From Collybiopsis luxurians FD-317 M1 (lineage: Eukaryota > Basidiomycota > Agaricomycetes > Agaricales > Omphalotaceae), in NCBI GenBank assembly GCA_000827265.1, contig KN834749.1, positions 299,500 to 363,499 of the forward strand: a stretch of 64,000 bases of DNA, written 5' to 3'. Made by a program: the position numbers and the translations under genes. Below are positions 11,867-22,157 of this stretch, piece after piece (positions within the stretch are counted from its first letter, which is position 1; each line of letters starts with the position of its first letter). The notes below the pieces were generated by a model that made no database searches, was not told the DNA's origin, and worked only from the letters and a program-made list of their open reading frames with translations.

Positions 11867-13936
11867 TCATTTCATCTTCGTTAACTGCCCTCGAGCAAGA
11901 TCCAACTCTCCCAAGAGCAGTTCCAATGTTTCCCTATCAGCCCTCAAAACATCCAACTCGACCTCGCAATGCTCCTTCACATTCCTCCACTCCTGAGTTG
12001 CAAAAGATGCAGAAGACACCGCTCTCATTTTACGCTCTTGTGATTCCATGACAGACCGCCACGAAGCATCAGAGTTCCGCCGTGAGCCTTCAGCTTCGCG
12101 AACCGCCTGTGCCTGTAAGATTTGAGCTTGTCGCAATTGCTCTTCCAGCGATGTCGTATACGCGTATTGCTCTCCCTCTGAACGTTCGCGAGCTTCAAGA
12201 CTGCTCTTCAACTGCGTCTCCAGAGCGGAAACTTGCTGCGACAACGCTTCCGTATCACGCGCTCGAGCTTCCTTCAAGTTATGCAGCTCCTCTTCGAGCT
12301 CTTGTAGTCGCATGAGTCGTTCCTTGGCCATGTTCTCAGCAGAGGACAGCTGCAGGCGGAGAAGGGTGGCAATAGCAGTGTCAACAGCTTGTACTTCCAA
12401 TTCTTGGTTGTGCGGCTGTCTCTGCGAATGAGGATGTCGCAGATGGGCAGGTGAGGGAGTAACGTTGGGGAGAAGCACCTGCGAAATTGACCCATATCCA
12501 CTGGGGGAATTGAACGCGCTGAGGCTTGGGCTCGAGGGAGTATTCGCAGGCATATTCACATCGAGGAGCATCGACCCATTCCCAGTAGGCATTGGGGACA
12601 AAGGCCCTGGTTGGAATGGCGCCGACATATCAGAGAGCATAGTTCCCAACTCGTCAACAGGGATCGTGCGCGAAGCTTCTGTAGCCAATTGTTCCCAGGA
12701 TAGGATTGACCCACCTCGTAGACTACGATCACTGCTTGGTGAGGGATTGGGTCGTAAGAAAGATGGACTTTCTTTCGGAGGAGTGGACGCTGCTTGCGGT
12801 GGCTCAAAATGAATTGGTAGAGATGATTTGGTGGGAGTAGTCGGAACGAGGCGAGAACGATTGCGCATAGGTTGTAACCTAGGCATCGCGGGTGTAGGGG
12901 CTCCTGGCACTGCTACAGGAGCCAATAAAATTTCTACGTCCTCTTCCTCGTCATCGCTGTTGGCTTCTGATATATGGGACATATTTGCCTTTTGTTGGGC
13001 AGGAGTAGCCTCAACCTTTGACCTCTGCCGAACATGTCGTACTAGAGGGGAATCCGAAAGGCCAGATTTAGATGAACCTTCCGACGAGTCCGATATGAGA
13101 CTATTTTGTACTTTAACGGATCGGGCTTCCCGTTTACCTTTGTCCGGGGAGGCTTTGGGTGTTCGAGGGGAAAAGGAGGAGCAGGATGAAGAAGACGAAG
13201 AAGGCCTAGGGATGGAGCCAGTGGCTTTAACAGCTTTTGCCATCCTGTTTGGAGATGCTCGTGTTGAAGAAGGGGTGTCAAGTTTGGGTGTGCTGGGTTT
13301 GGTTTTAGTGTGAACTGCGTTGGTTTTGAGAGCTGCACGTTGGGGAAGTGGACTAATAGGCCGCGACTGTTTGGTAGCGGAATCATGGTGAAGATCTGCA
13401 GCCATGTCCTCAAGAACTGGTTTGTCCTCGTCGTCAGAGATGGAAGTTCGTTTCCTGGAATGAGACAGACTCGAAGAGTCAGGTTTTTTCTCGTTCTCAG
13501 TGACAATGGACTTCGGTCTGTATTTAGGGAGATTAGATGAAGAGCCGGGACGCGGCCGAAGCACAGAAGACCGCGCAGGAACTGAAGCCTGGGGTGGTGG
13601 CGCCTTCGAGTGAGCGACTAAGGGGTCGTCCACAGAGTTGCGGCTGGATAGTGAAGCGGTGGCAAGGGAGCTCCTTCGACGAGCGGTGATAGTTTTTGAG
13701 TCTGGGGTCCGGGATCTTTTAGTAGGAGGCGGAGAGGGCCTGGAGTCTAAGGAAGCCCGTGATTTAAGGGTCAAACCAGATTTGAGTGAGTCCTTTTCAG
13801 CTTTTCTAGTCGGATCACTCCTCTCTTTATTCATAACATCTGCAAACGCCTTACCTACCGAAGCAAAATTCAACGATTGTCGAATTGAACTTCGGGTGTT
13901 AGGCTTTACGCGAAGTGAGCCACTGGTGTCCGACAT
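11867..13936 (-). CDS. Hypothetical disordered protein with C-terminal coiled coil
   Basis: One uninterrupted frame of 689 aa, unusual in a region where nearly all genes have introns. Residues 1-520 are low-complexity and rich in Ser, Pro, Arg and Lys, with many S-P and T-P sites, and an acidic patch SDDEEEDVEILL near residue 330. Residues about 525-689 form a long amphipathic coiled coil (LRLQELEEELHNLKEAR and similar heptads). No catalytic motif, signal peptide or membrane helix is seen. Architecture resembles cytoskeletal or microtubule-associated scaffolds, but that is only inference. The many S/T-P sites suggest control by CDK or MAP kinase. Start is the first ATG, 3' of a short intergenic gap. 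Confidence 0.85.
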   Translation of the reverse strand: MSDTSGSLRVKPNTRSSIRQSLNFASVGKAFADVMNKERSDPTRKAEKDSLKSGLTLKSRASLDSRPSPPPTKRSRTPDSKTITARRRSSLATASLSSRNSVDDPLVAHSKAPPPQASVPARSSVLRPRPGSSSNLPKYRPKSIVTENEKKPDSSSLSHSRKRTSISDDEDKPVLEDMAADLHHDSATKQSRPISPLPQRAALKTNAVHTKTKPSTPKLDTPSSTRASPNRMAKAVKATGSIPRPSSSSSSCSSFSPRTPKASPDKGKREARSVKVQNSLISDSSEGSSKSGLSDSPLVRHVRQRSKVEATPAQQKANMSHISEANSDDEEEDVEILLAPVAVPGAPTPAMPRLQPMRNRSRLVPTTPTKSSLPIHFEPPQAASTPPKESPSFLRPNPSPSSDRSLRGGSILSWEQLATEASRTIPVDELGTMLSDMSAPFQPGPLSPMPTGNGSMLLDVNMPANTPSSPSLSAFNSPSGYGSISQVLLPNVTPSPAHLRHPHSQRQPHNQELEVQAVDTAIATLLRLQLSSAENMAKERLMRLQELEEELHNLKEARARDTEALSQQVSALETQLKSSLEARERSEGEQYAYTTSLEEQLRQAQILQAQAVREAEGSRRNSDASWRSVMESQERKMRAVSSASFATQEWRNVKEHCEVELDVLRADRETLELLLGELDLARGQLTKMK

Positions 13937-14180
13937 CTGAAGGCTACAGCAATGATACGGAGGACTTTAATCAATGTCGTACTCGATGTATGCGCCAAAA
14001 AGAAGAGGATTGCAACCGTCGTGGAAGAGAAGAAACGCTATAATAAAGGTGATATGCGCACTGAAGCGCATTCAAGTTGAACCGTGACCGTGTGATCAGC
14101 GATAAATTAGTTCTGTGACTGTGACATTGCCGCTGCCTAAATGAACTAAATGAACAACTGTACCACTACTAAAGTACGTT

Positions 14181-16018
14181 TCACCACATAAATCTACCTA
14201 CACCTTCCCTTGGAAGGTACAAAAATACACCCATCGTTCCAATATTGATCACTGCGTACCACAAGCCCTCCAATACCAATGCCCACGGAGGTACGTTGAC
14301 GACCTGCATTCTCATGAGTACGTATGGAATTAAGAAGTACCTTGGCTCGAGCAAAGGTGTTGGTAGAAGTGTCACCAACGTGAATATGGGGAGTGCTATA
14401 GTTTGAAGCATGCTTTGTTCACTCCCTGATCGCTGCGAGATCAAAAATCGATACGGAATTAAAGGTACCTAAAGTAACGCACCAACACGCAAGAACCACG
14501 CCAGTGCGCAGATAAGGTAGGCCGGCACAAGGACGTAAGGTGCTAGCCAGTGAGCCATGTAAACTCGATGCCATACATAAAATGTGTAATGCCGATTGTC
14601 AGACAGCAAGAACGGGTGATGAATTCTGGGGATTGAGCCCATTAGCTTATTCCGTCAGACGGCGCCGTGAAAAGGGAAAATGACACCAACGTGTAGAGTT
14701 TGACAGTGACAAGCATTAGGGACAGAGTTACCGTAGTGATCAACGAACGGCTTTGGACGAAAAATAAGCGGCGCACGGTTTATTAGCGAGGAACGAGGAC
14801 CATACATTTTAGAGCCGAACGTGCGGACGTAAAGGTTTCGCAAAAGGACAGAAATGCCACCGTGTCCACTGACGAGGATCGGCCAGCCAAACGCAGCCGA
14901 AAAGGTAAAAAAGTAATACAGCTGTGGTACGTGCAAGACAGGAACATGATTGGATTTGTCCCCTAAACTTACCATCAGCCAAAAAGAAAGAAAAACAAAG
15001 CGGAAAATGGTACGAACCGAGAACAATTCCTCCGTTCCATACTACAAAGGAAGCGAATGCAGCAAGGACCAAGGCATAAGGGACAAAGGCAGGCAAGATG
15101 TCTGGAAGGATACCAGGTAGGGACCGGACAGATTTATAGAGATCGACTGAGATTCAGAGGCTTCGTTAAATTGGGCAGTCTAGTCTTTCTCAGCATAAAC
15201 TCACCGATACTAGATTGCTCTGCCGGGGGATCATGAAGTTTCCCGGGTTCCTGTGAGCCTGGTCCCGGCCGCCGGTACCTTAGATACATTAGCTGACTTG
15301 CGACGTATGCATAAAGAGTCCATATAATATTCGTTTGACGGAAAGTGCAGCTCGCAAGACCTAACTAGTTAACTTTGGACGTCATTTAAGCGTACAGAGT
15401 CGCTACCAATTGAACGACATACCAGGGCAGCTAGCCAATGCCGATCATCAGCTGCGGCGACTATTGTTGCAACGACAAAGACCAAGCTTGGGACCTCCGT
15501 ATAATATAAGAATCCAAAGAACCAAGCGATTGGGAAAAAGCTAATGACAATGGAATCCGGGGTTGGATCCAAGAGCGAAGAGGGTGGCCGTATGCGCCGA
15601 TAGAAACACGACAAACGCGTCAGCACAGTTGGAAGCGCAAGAAGCGTCAGTGTAGTTGTTAGTCGCAGCATTGGCAAGGTGCACTTGAACATAAAGACAC
15701 GTTTGAATAACACGCTCATGATATATCTGGCGTTGAAAATAACCTCAGCCGGTTCGGTGACCGCCAAGAGCACAAAAGCAAAACGTACAATCCCGGAGGA
15801 GTTGTAATTTTAGGGTCCCAAGACGCATAATCTCCGTTACAATAAGCCTGTGCTTGCGGAACATGGAAAGGTTCATCCTGGAGCGCAAGAACACCGATTC
15901 AACGAGGAATTCCCGAATGATCCAGGCCACGTACCATGTAAGGCTCATCAACAATGCGGTTGAGTTCTTTTAACACAGATACACAGATAACGACATAGGC
16001 AATATATGAGACCGACAT
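14181..16018 (-). CDS. ALG10: Dol-P-Glc:Glc2Man9GlcNAc2-PP-dolichol alpha-1,2-glucosyltransferase (ALG10/DIE2)
   Basis: ER membrane enzyme that adds the last, alpha-1,2-linked glucose to the lipid-linked N-glycan precursor. The start at 16018 gives a hydrophobic helix, then NRIVDEPYM joined to [13 protein letters not shown] across exons 16018-15935 and 15877-15789. This is the family's conserved acidic lumenal loop, followed by [12 protein letters not shown]. Later exons give [36 protein letters not shown] and, near the end, [14 protein letters not shown]. All are ALG10 signatures in the right order. Many membrane helices. About eight exons; a TTA-GGT join at the 15422-15360 intron restores frame. 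The middle intron near 14800-14770 was not fixed exactly. Confidence 0.93.
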
Positions 16019-16320
16019 TCTGTCGGAAAGTGGAGAAACGAAGGAAACTTGCACTCGCTTTCGTGGTTGTTTCGATAATGCGGGCGCTGAGAATAGGCGC
16101 CGGCAATCCGCGGCAAGGTGACAAGACGTATAAGTATAATATTCAGCTCCGTATAGGGAGCCGACAGCATCTAAACAGCAACAGAGACTAGGAAGAAAAT
16201 AAGTAAGTACACAGTACATATATATGAATAAATAGGCCAGAATAAATATTCAGAATAAGTTCGAGATATTATCTATAAAAACTTCGAAGTTCTAGAGGTT
16301 CCTCAAAACAGTTAAATGAC
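16019..16320. other. Intergenic between ALG10 and the repeat-peptide precursor gene
   Basis: AT-rich stretch with no supported exon; holds the ALG10 promoter and the 3' UTR of the precursor gene. Marks the left border of the accessory island. Confidence 0.5.
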
Positions 16321-17325
16321 TCAGTCGGTTTCCCAAGCTATTTTGGCAAAAATATTGGGGGTAGGAATCAACGCGGCCTTGAGGGAAGGTTCGACAGTGA
16401 CGCTAACCAAAAGTTTAGCAAACACGGATTTTGACTCGCAAGGAAAGAGCAATTTACGTGGTGTCAAGCCCCCGCAGAACCTGAGCAAAGTTCGCACCTG
16501 CATAGACACAGGGAAGTAAGCTTTTCGACGGAATGGGTCAACTTCCAGAATAGCATACCGTCTCGCTTGCTGGGGTGGGACTGTGAGCATAGGGACCACA
16601 GATGGATGACTGAACACTTACTCAGCCTCCCATGCTTCCTTGGCAAAGATGACTGAAGTCGGAGTTGGAATCGCTGAGGTCGTAGTAGTGGTAATGATGT
16701 CAAAGGGAGACAGATCATCTCGTTTCCTGGAGAAAATTATTATCTTCCCGGACATCGATTCCAACATTGATTGCTTACTCCCAGGCTTCCTTGGCAAAAA
16801 TGGCTGGAGACGGAACAGATGAGGTAGTAACAGGACTTTCACTGGAGGACACATCATCTCGTTTCCTAAATGGAAATCAATAAACAAGAATGAAAATCTT
16901 TCGGAATCAATACCAACTTGGCTTTCCAGGCGTCTTCCGCGAAAATCAATGAGCTGATTGGAGTCGAGGTCGCGGTAGTGGAGTCGAAACTATGAAGGGG
17001 CAGGTTATCAAAACTTCAGTGTCCACTTTGCGAGGGAAATTCAGAATTTACGAGGTCTGAGCCTCCCACTGATTTTTGGCAAAGATCAGTGCAGCGCTAG
17101 AAGTGTCGGCCGCTTCTACAAGTCGAGCGTTACCATTGAGTAAAACGCGATATAAATGAACGGACCATATCGTTTCCTGTAAGGTTTGTCCGTTAAAAAT
17201 CTCGCACGGGGTATGAATTCCAACGTACTCTTCCCAGGCAACTTTGGCAAAAATTAATGGAGCCGGGACCAAAGTGGTAGAAGTCGCAGACGCTTGAGTC
17301 CCATTCATATCTAGAGCACGATCCA
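16321..17325 (-). repeat. Six exon-encoded IFAK-x-AWE repeats
   Basis: The repeat is visible in DNA as well as protein: the minus strand repeatedly reads atttttgccaa(a/g)-NNN-GC-TGG-GA. Copies lie near 17250, 17080, 16935, 16795, 16640 and 16340. The block just before most KR exons ends TGG GA(G), then intron, then (G)AAACGA or (C)AAGCGA. Exons carrying repeats end in phase 2, so units can be duplicated or lost without changing frame. Confidence 0.85.
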
Positions 17326-17455
17326 CTGCGACCGTTCAAGAAGGTAAGCGGCTCTGCTCATCATATATCATCCTGCATAGCTCGTCACCTTGAAGCGGCA
17401 GAGTTAGTGCGCTGGAAGCGATAGCGAAGATCGTAAAAATAGCGCGACGCTGCAT
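16321..17455 (-). CDS. Secreted Kex2-type repeat precursor, candidate RiPP (dikaritin-like) precursor peptide
   Basis: Ten exons join in frame with GT-AG ends: 17455-17389, 17325-17229, 17176-17166, 17115-17052, 16989-16918, 16865-16779, 16726-16622, 16569-16559, 16497-16458 and 16402-16321, giving 211 aa. Residues 1-22 (MQRRAIFTIFAIASSALTLP...) are a signal peptide. Six copies of IFAK-x-AWE follow. Their IFA starts lie near residues 47, 69, 95, 126, 159 and 202; copy 2 reads IFAKNQWEA and copy 3 IFAEDAWKA. Lys-Arg pairs at 56-57, 105-106, 134-135 and 169-170 lie just after copies 1, 3, 4 and 5, and are often followed by Asp-Asp or Asp-Gly. Between them are Ser/Thr/Pro-rich linkers. Secretion, then kexin cleavage, is expected to release peptides ending in the AWE block. 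No KR separates copies 2 and 3. The UstYa-family gene 1.3 kb away suggests oxidative cyclisation. The peptide product and function are unknown. A different small-peptide role (cell-wall repellent, pheromone) remains possible. Confidence 0.85.
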
Positions 17456-18745
17456 CTTCTCGTAAACAGGGATTAGAAAAGAGGATGAGTATGGCTGACG
17501 GTTTCTAGACGAGGAAGGAGATGGGGAGATTTAGAGGTCGTACGGTCTTGTTTTATAGCCTCTCGCCTCCGCAAAGGCCTCGGTCAAAAGGAAAAGCAAG
17601 ACCGGTGCACGTTTAGACTTCATGATTTTGGAAGTGTTTAATTTGAAAGTTATGAACTCGAAAGTGAAGCGGTGTCCTTCAGAGAGTGGTTCGAGTCGGA
17701 TCACCTGCAGAGTACGTGCTAGACCAGGGGCTCGACCCACAGGTTGACCTAAACATGGCTGTTAATTGTGGGGCGCGGTTGTGTTGAAAGGATTGCACCT
17801 GAAGAGAACAGGTCGGATATGAGACGAATGTCCCACTTGGAAGTGAGCGACAGGCGGGAAGTGACACATCCAAAGTCAAATCCAGTGCGAGGAATGCTTT
17901 TGTGGCTTGAGTCGCGTTTTTTTTTCTGTCCATCATTGAGAGGACGTCCGAGTCGAGCAAGCTGACAGACATGGCAAGTTGTTTCATTGTAAAATAAGCT
18001 TTGCGAGTATTTCTGTTCGAGGAAGCATCTAAAGAATAACTGCAGAATATCTAAAAGTCGAAACACAGGGGCATAAAATGCCTCCGCTATTAGCATCTAA
18101 AGAGAACATTTTGGTATGACTGGTTTTAAATGTCCCTTGCTCACTACAATGGGGCAAATTTAGACCAAAGAAAATATCGAGGAATCCTAGTGTTGTCAAT
18201 ATACGAACCAAGTAAGACGCACGAAGTGTCGGCTCGACGTGAATGATATCGGCAACTGCGAGCAGGGACAAACATTTGAGATCTGCGCCAACACCGTCAT
18301 TGGCGCCTTTAATCAATCGCGCATTTAGGAACTGTTATTGACCACATCTGTTCCGCCCCACCTCTTTATCATATCGACCACTACTGGCAAAGGACGCCCC
18401 GGCCTCGCTTACTGATGCCAAAGAACGAAACGCTTGAACTGCCAAAAATATATTCTCATACCATCAAAGATGTCGAATGGATCAATTTCCTGATACAGTA
18501 CCTTTTGCTAGCCTACTCATCATAACTCTGCAAGTCCCGTTTTCTTCTGTCATGTCAGTAAACTAGACTGTCACGTTTCGGTGGTTCAGTCTCAACCAAT
18601 CTGCGTAATGGAAAATCCTGTGTCTTTACTGCTTGCCAAAACAATTCGGCGATAATCAGACCCATGCTTCGAATAGATTGTCACACCTTGAAAAACGCCT
18701 AAATACGCGGATGGGCGGCCCCGATTGGCACTACTTTGATTTACA
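17456..18745. promoter_or_regulatory. Divergent intergenic region of precursor and UstYa-family genes
   Basis: About 1.3 kb with no supported coding exon. Both island genes are transcribed away from it, so shared regulation is possible but only inferred. Confidence 0.45.
17551..17557 (-). promoter_or_regulatory. TATA box of the repeat-peptide precursor gene
   Basis: TATAAAA on the minus strand, about 96-102 bp upstream of the ATG at 17455. Spacing would allow a 5' leader of roughly 65-70 nt, and it supports that ATG as the true start. Confidence 0.6.
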
Positions 18746-19669
18746 ATGCCCTCCCACACCTCCCTTGCATATCTTCCTCTCATACCAGAGGACCGAGACG
18801 AAAAGATATTTGATCATCCAGGTCGAAACTCATCCTATCGTCCCGTGCTCCTTTCGTGTCTTCTTCTGGTATCTCTGACCTTGAATGCTATTTTTGTCGC
18901 CTCCGTGTGGACGCAGTCGAAGTCGAATGATGAAGACGCTGCCGTGCAGTCTCTTTACTGTAGGACTCGTTTTCCATTATGATCTTTCCCTGACTCATCA
19001 TTTTCGAAAGCTCCTGCCCAAGATGCAGTTGAGTATGAAACCGTGAAATTTCACAGCGGTTTCGGGCCAGACTTGCCTATCTATGATCGTGCTCCGTCTC
19101 CAGAAGTTGATGCCGCCTGGGATGGTCTTTACGAATGTGGGTCATTTCTTAGTGACTATATTTGAGCCACTAACATCAACATTTCGACAGTTGCCCTTAC
19201 CAAGGTTCCGCGAGACCAAGCTTTACTAATGGCCAACAGGACCTGGCCTATTCTTGGAGAAGAAGATCACTACATGGTTGCATTGGATGTTTTTCACCAG
19301 CTGCACTGTTTGGTTAGCTTTCAACGCCTTGATTGTGGAATCTTTTAACAGACGTATGTCCCGCAGAATGAGATGCGAAAGGCCATGCATCCAGAATATT
19401 ATGCCGTAACCGGAGAGGGAATTCATACTCCCCATATGCAGCATTGTATCTCAAGTCTGCGACAGTCGATTACATGCTCCTCCGATATTACCCCAATCGT
19501 TTGGCAGTGGTCAGAGAGATCTAAGGCTGCTAAAGAACGAAGTGATGTCGTACACACTTGTCGAAATTTCGACAGAATTAAAGACTGGGCTCGAAATCAC
19601 TTTGTTCCTCGTCAGCAAAACATGTCGATCTACATCGAGGACGACACGGACATTGCTACCTTTTGGTGA
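18746..19669 (+). CDS. UstYa-family (DUF3328) protein, putative RiPP oxidase/cyclase
   Basis: Four exons join in frame: 18746-18959, 19011-19136, 19191-19312 and 19352-19669, giving 259 aa, the family's usual size. A cytosolic N-terminus of about 30 residues is followed by one membrane helix (VLLSCLLLVSLTLNAIFVAS, about 32-51), then a lumenal domain. Both defining HxxHC motifs are present: HQLHC at 149-153 and HMQHC at 182-186. They are flanked by the usual context, DVFHQLHCL and then LRQ...C followed by W. In ustiloxin, phomopsin, asperipin and cyclochlorotine pathways such proteins drive oxidative ring closure or hydroxylation of precursor-derived peptides (established knowledge). Here it lies divergent to a Kex2-repeat precursor, which strongly suggests that precursor is its substrate. 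A few UstYa-like proteins serve non-peptide pathways, so the pairing is an inference. Confidence 0.92.
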
Positions 19670-20870
19670 AATACCTAGATATCTCTTTCGGGTTCTTTGA
19701 TTGTACTAGAAGCCTTTTTGACCAACATTTCAATTCATCTGTTTGATAATCTCGGAAAATGTAGTCAGCCGCACTTTCAAATAGTACGGTCTCAACTACG
19801 AACTTCTCGGTCTCTATGACCAAGTGGGTGGGGGTAACTGTCAGAACGCTTCAAAAATCGAGGGAGAAGCATAGATTGCATTTGGTTTAAGAATTGAAAT
19901 GAGAGCATCATGATAGGATATAGTGCGAATGAGTGCCTGCGGAACTCGCTTTACTAGTCGGACACGAAACGCTACTACTGAAGCCTCGCAGCACTTACCC
20001 TTGCCATTGTATCGAGGACGAGACAACCAAATCCTTATGGAATGAAATATTGCAGTACATAGTACGACGGTTTGAAGCCTTAATCCGTCCTCAGCCGATT
20101 TTTTTTGCTCATATATCGTTCATCAAGCATACGATTGACAGATATGTTCACACCGAGATTTGCTCCTGAGGATACTCAACTTCCTCTTTGCGAAAGAGTG
20201 TACACACAGATATCGAGTCACTTACCTGGCAGGGAAAAATGGATATGATGAATTACTCATTGATTGTAGATAGGACAAAAGAATCTATCGAACAGGGCAA
20301 GCCGAAGGTTTGTCGAACACGATGGTACAGGTAAGCGTTCGCGGTTTTCGGGGATCTTCGAGATCATTGATTCGTGAGGACCGGTCTTCGGGGAGAATGA
20401 CTTCATACAGGAACTCCCGCCGTCTGTCGCCGATCTGGTGACCACGAAAGCCGAAGTTCCCGGCCCGATGCCCATGAAGTTTTGCGCATCTCTTTCGCGT
20501 CTTTTGCTTTGCGTTTGCCTTTTTCGGCTCAAGATTCGACTGGAAATCCAGATTTCACTTCGTGCGCATAGCTGTAGATGAAAGAATTAGTCAAAGAAAG
20601 TGCATTCAACTCCGAACTCATCCCTCGATTTTCCCGGGTAGAAGCTTCAGCGCCCACGCTAATAAAGTTCAATCACCAAAGTCTACTTTTGATATCCTTG
20701 ATCAACAGGCACGTCGCTGCCAAAAAATCAAAGATCACAATGTTTGCCGGTGCAAACTAGCGCTTCAGACGCTCTCAGGACTCTAATCAGGAAACCCTTG
20801 AGTGACAGGGCACTGACATGTAAAAGGCGGTTGCTTGAGCACTGTCTTTCCCGGAGCCGTGCTTTACCCT
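19670..20870. other. Intergenic, UstYa to seven-helix gene
   Basis: About 1.2 kb. Short frames on both strands (for example a basic minus-strand frame at 20257-20532) lack splice support or family resemblance. Contains the upstream region of the membrane-protein gene. Confidence 0.5.
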
Positions 20871-22065
20871 ATGTCAGCTACTGGCAGCCTTGATACTCCA
20901 AGTGAACTAACGTTCGAAAGGTCCTTGTACATTGGAGGACAGATCACTGCTATACTTTATGGTGAGCGAGTGTCAATATCCTGTTCTGTCAGAGTACAAT
21001 GAAACTTACACCTATGATCCTCAGGAATCCAGATAGTGATCTATTTCTTATCTTGTCGTTTGCTTTTAAAATCGCCGAGTACAAGAAGAGGAGGAGAGAC
21101 CAATATCTACGTCATATATGGCGGTGTTCTCCTAGTTTTATGGACCGTTGCATTAGCTTGCAATGCGTTTTTCGGCCAAAATGCGTGGATCGACCACCGC
21201 GACGTAGAAGGGGGTCCCGCTGCCTACATTGGTGAGAACATTTCGGCTCCCTACAATACCTTGGGCACTACGGCAGGAGTAATGATGAACTTTCTGAGCG
21301 ATGCACTACTGGTAAGACTTCCTTATCCCTCTCTGGTTTTGAATTAATAATTTGCCGCAGATCTATCGCTGCTACATTATATGGAGTTCATGGAAAATTG
21401 TTGTGTTCCCGATCCTTCTCTATTTAGGTGGTCTCTGTAAGTGTTCCTTGCTAAAGTTCGGTATGTCATTGAATAACGTTGAGAAAGCCATGTCGATTCT
21501 GCTCATTTATGAAAGTGCTAAACCCGGAGCAAATTTCTTCGTTGGACATGCGGTGGACTTCGGGGTACCTTACGTTTCTCTCACAATTAGTCTCAACATT
21601 ATCGTCACGGCGCTCATATGTATTCGCCTCCTCTTCCTTCGGCAAGAAGTCAGCAGAATTCTCGGGCCTGCTTGTGCCAAGATGTATACAAGTATCATTG
21701 CCATCCTAGTAGAGTCTGCCGCGCTGTTCACGGTTTTTGGCATCGTATATGTGATTCTGTATGCTCGCAAAAGCGAGTCCTCCATCGCATTAGTGCAGAT
21801 CTGGGGCGATTTTGCGGTAAGCCTGTCAATCTCGCTCTCTGACAGCTTGATCCTGATTGTGCGCATTTAACAGGCAATATCTCCGCAGCTCATCATTCTT
21901 CGCATTGCCGAAGGCCAAGGCTGGACAAAGGACACTGTTGGACAACTTACTTCCCCTACAATTACTTTTGAATCCGACAGGTTTACGGAGGGTGAGAAAG
22001 ATTACTCGCCAGCCAACGCCGCCATTTCAGCGGGGCAGTTCTCCGAAAACTTCAAAATCGTTTGA
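20871..22065 (+). CDS. Seven-transmembrane fungal protein of unknown function
   Basis: Five exons join in frame: 20871-20961, 21025-21311, 21361-21436, 21488-21816 and 21874-22065, giving about 324 aa. Seven hydrophobic helices can be placed. Examples are the segment around LYIGGQITAILYGIQIVIYF, VIYGGVLLVLWTVALACNAF, YIIWSSWKIVVFPILLYLGG and IIVTALICIRLLFL. A hydrophilic tail of about 50 residues follows QLIILRIAEGQGW. Motifs such as LYIGGQ, IYRCY-IIW and the Arg before the tail fit a large basidiomycete family of membrane proteins with GPCR-like layout and no known ligand. Receptor function is not shown. Its place in the peptide island makes sensing or modifying of the product conceivable, which is speculation. 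Confidence 0.85.
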
Positions 22066-22157
22066 ACAGGGTCATGTCGGCAGCAACGAATTTCAGATTT
22101 CTTGGAGGTTTTTAACACTTATGTCATTTCTGTATTTATGTACTATTCATAACTTCA

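Noticed and set aside
17530..18316. Open frames on both strands between the precursor and UstYa genes
   Set aside because: No signal peptide, no IFAK-x-AWE repeat, no splice-supported continuation; treated as intergenic.
20257..20532. Basic minus-strand frame with several Lys-Arg/Arg-Arg pairs, considered as a second peptide precursor
   Set aside because: No signal peptide, no internal repeat and no supported start codon.
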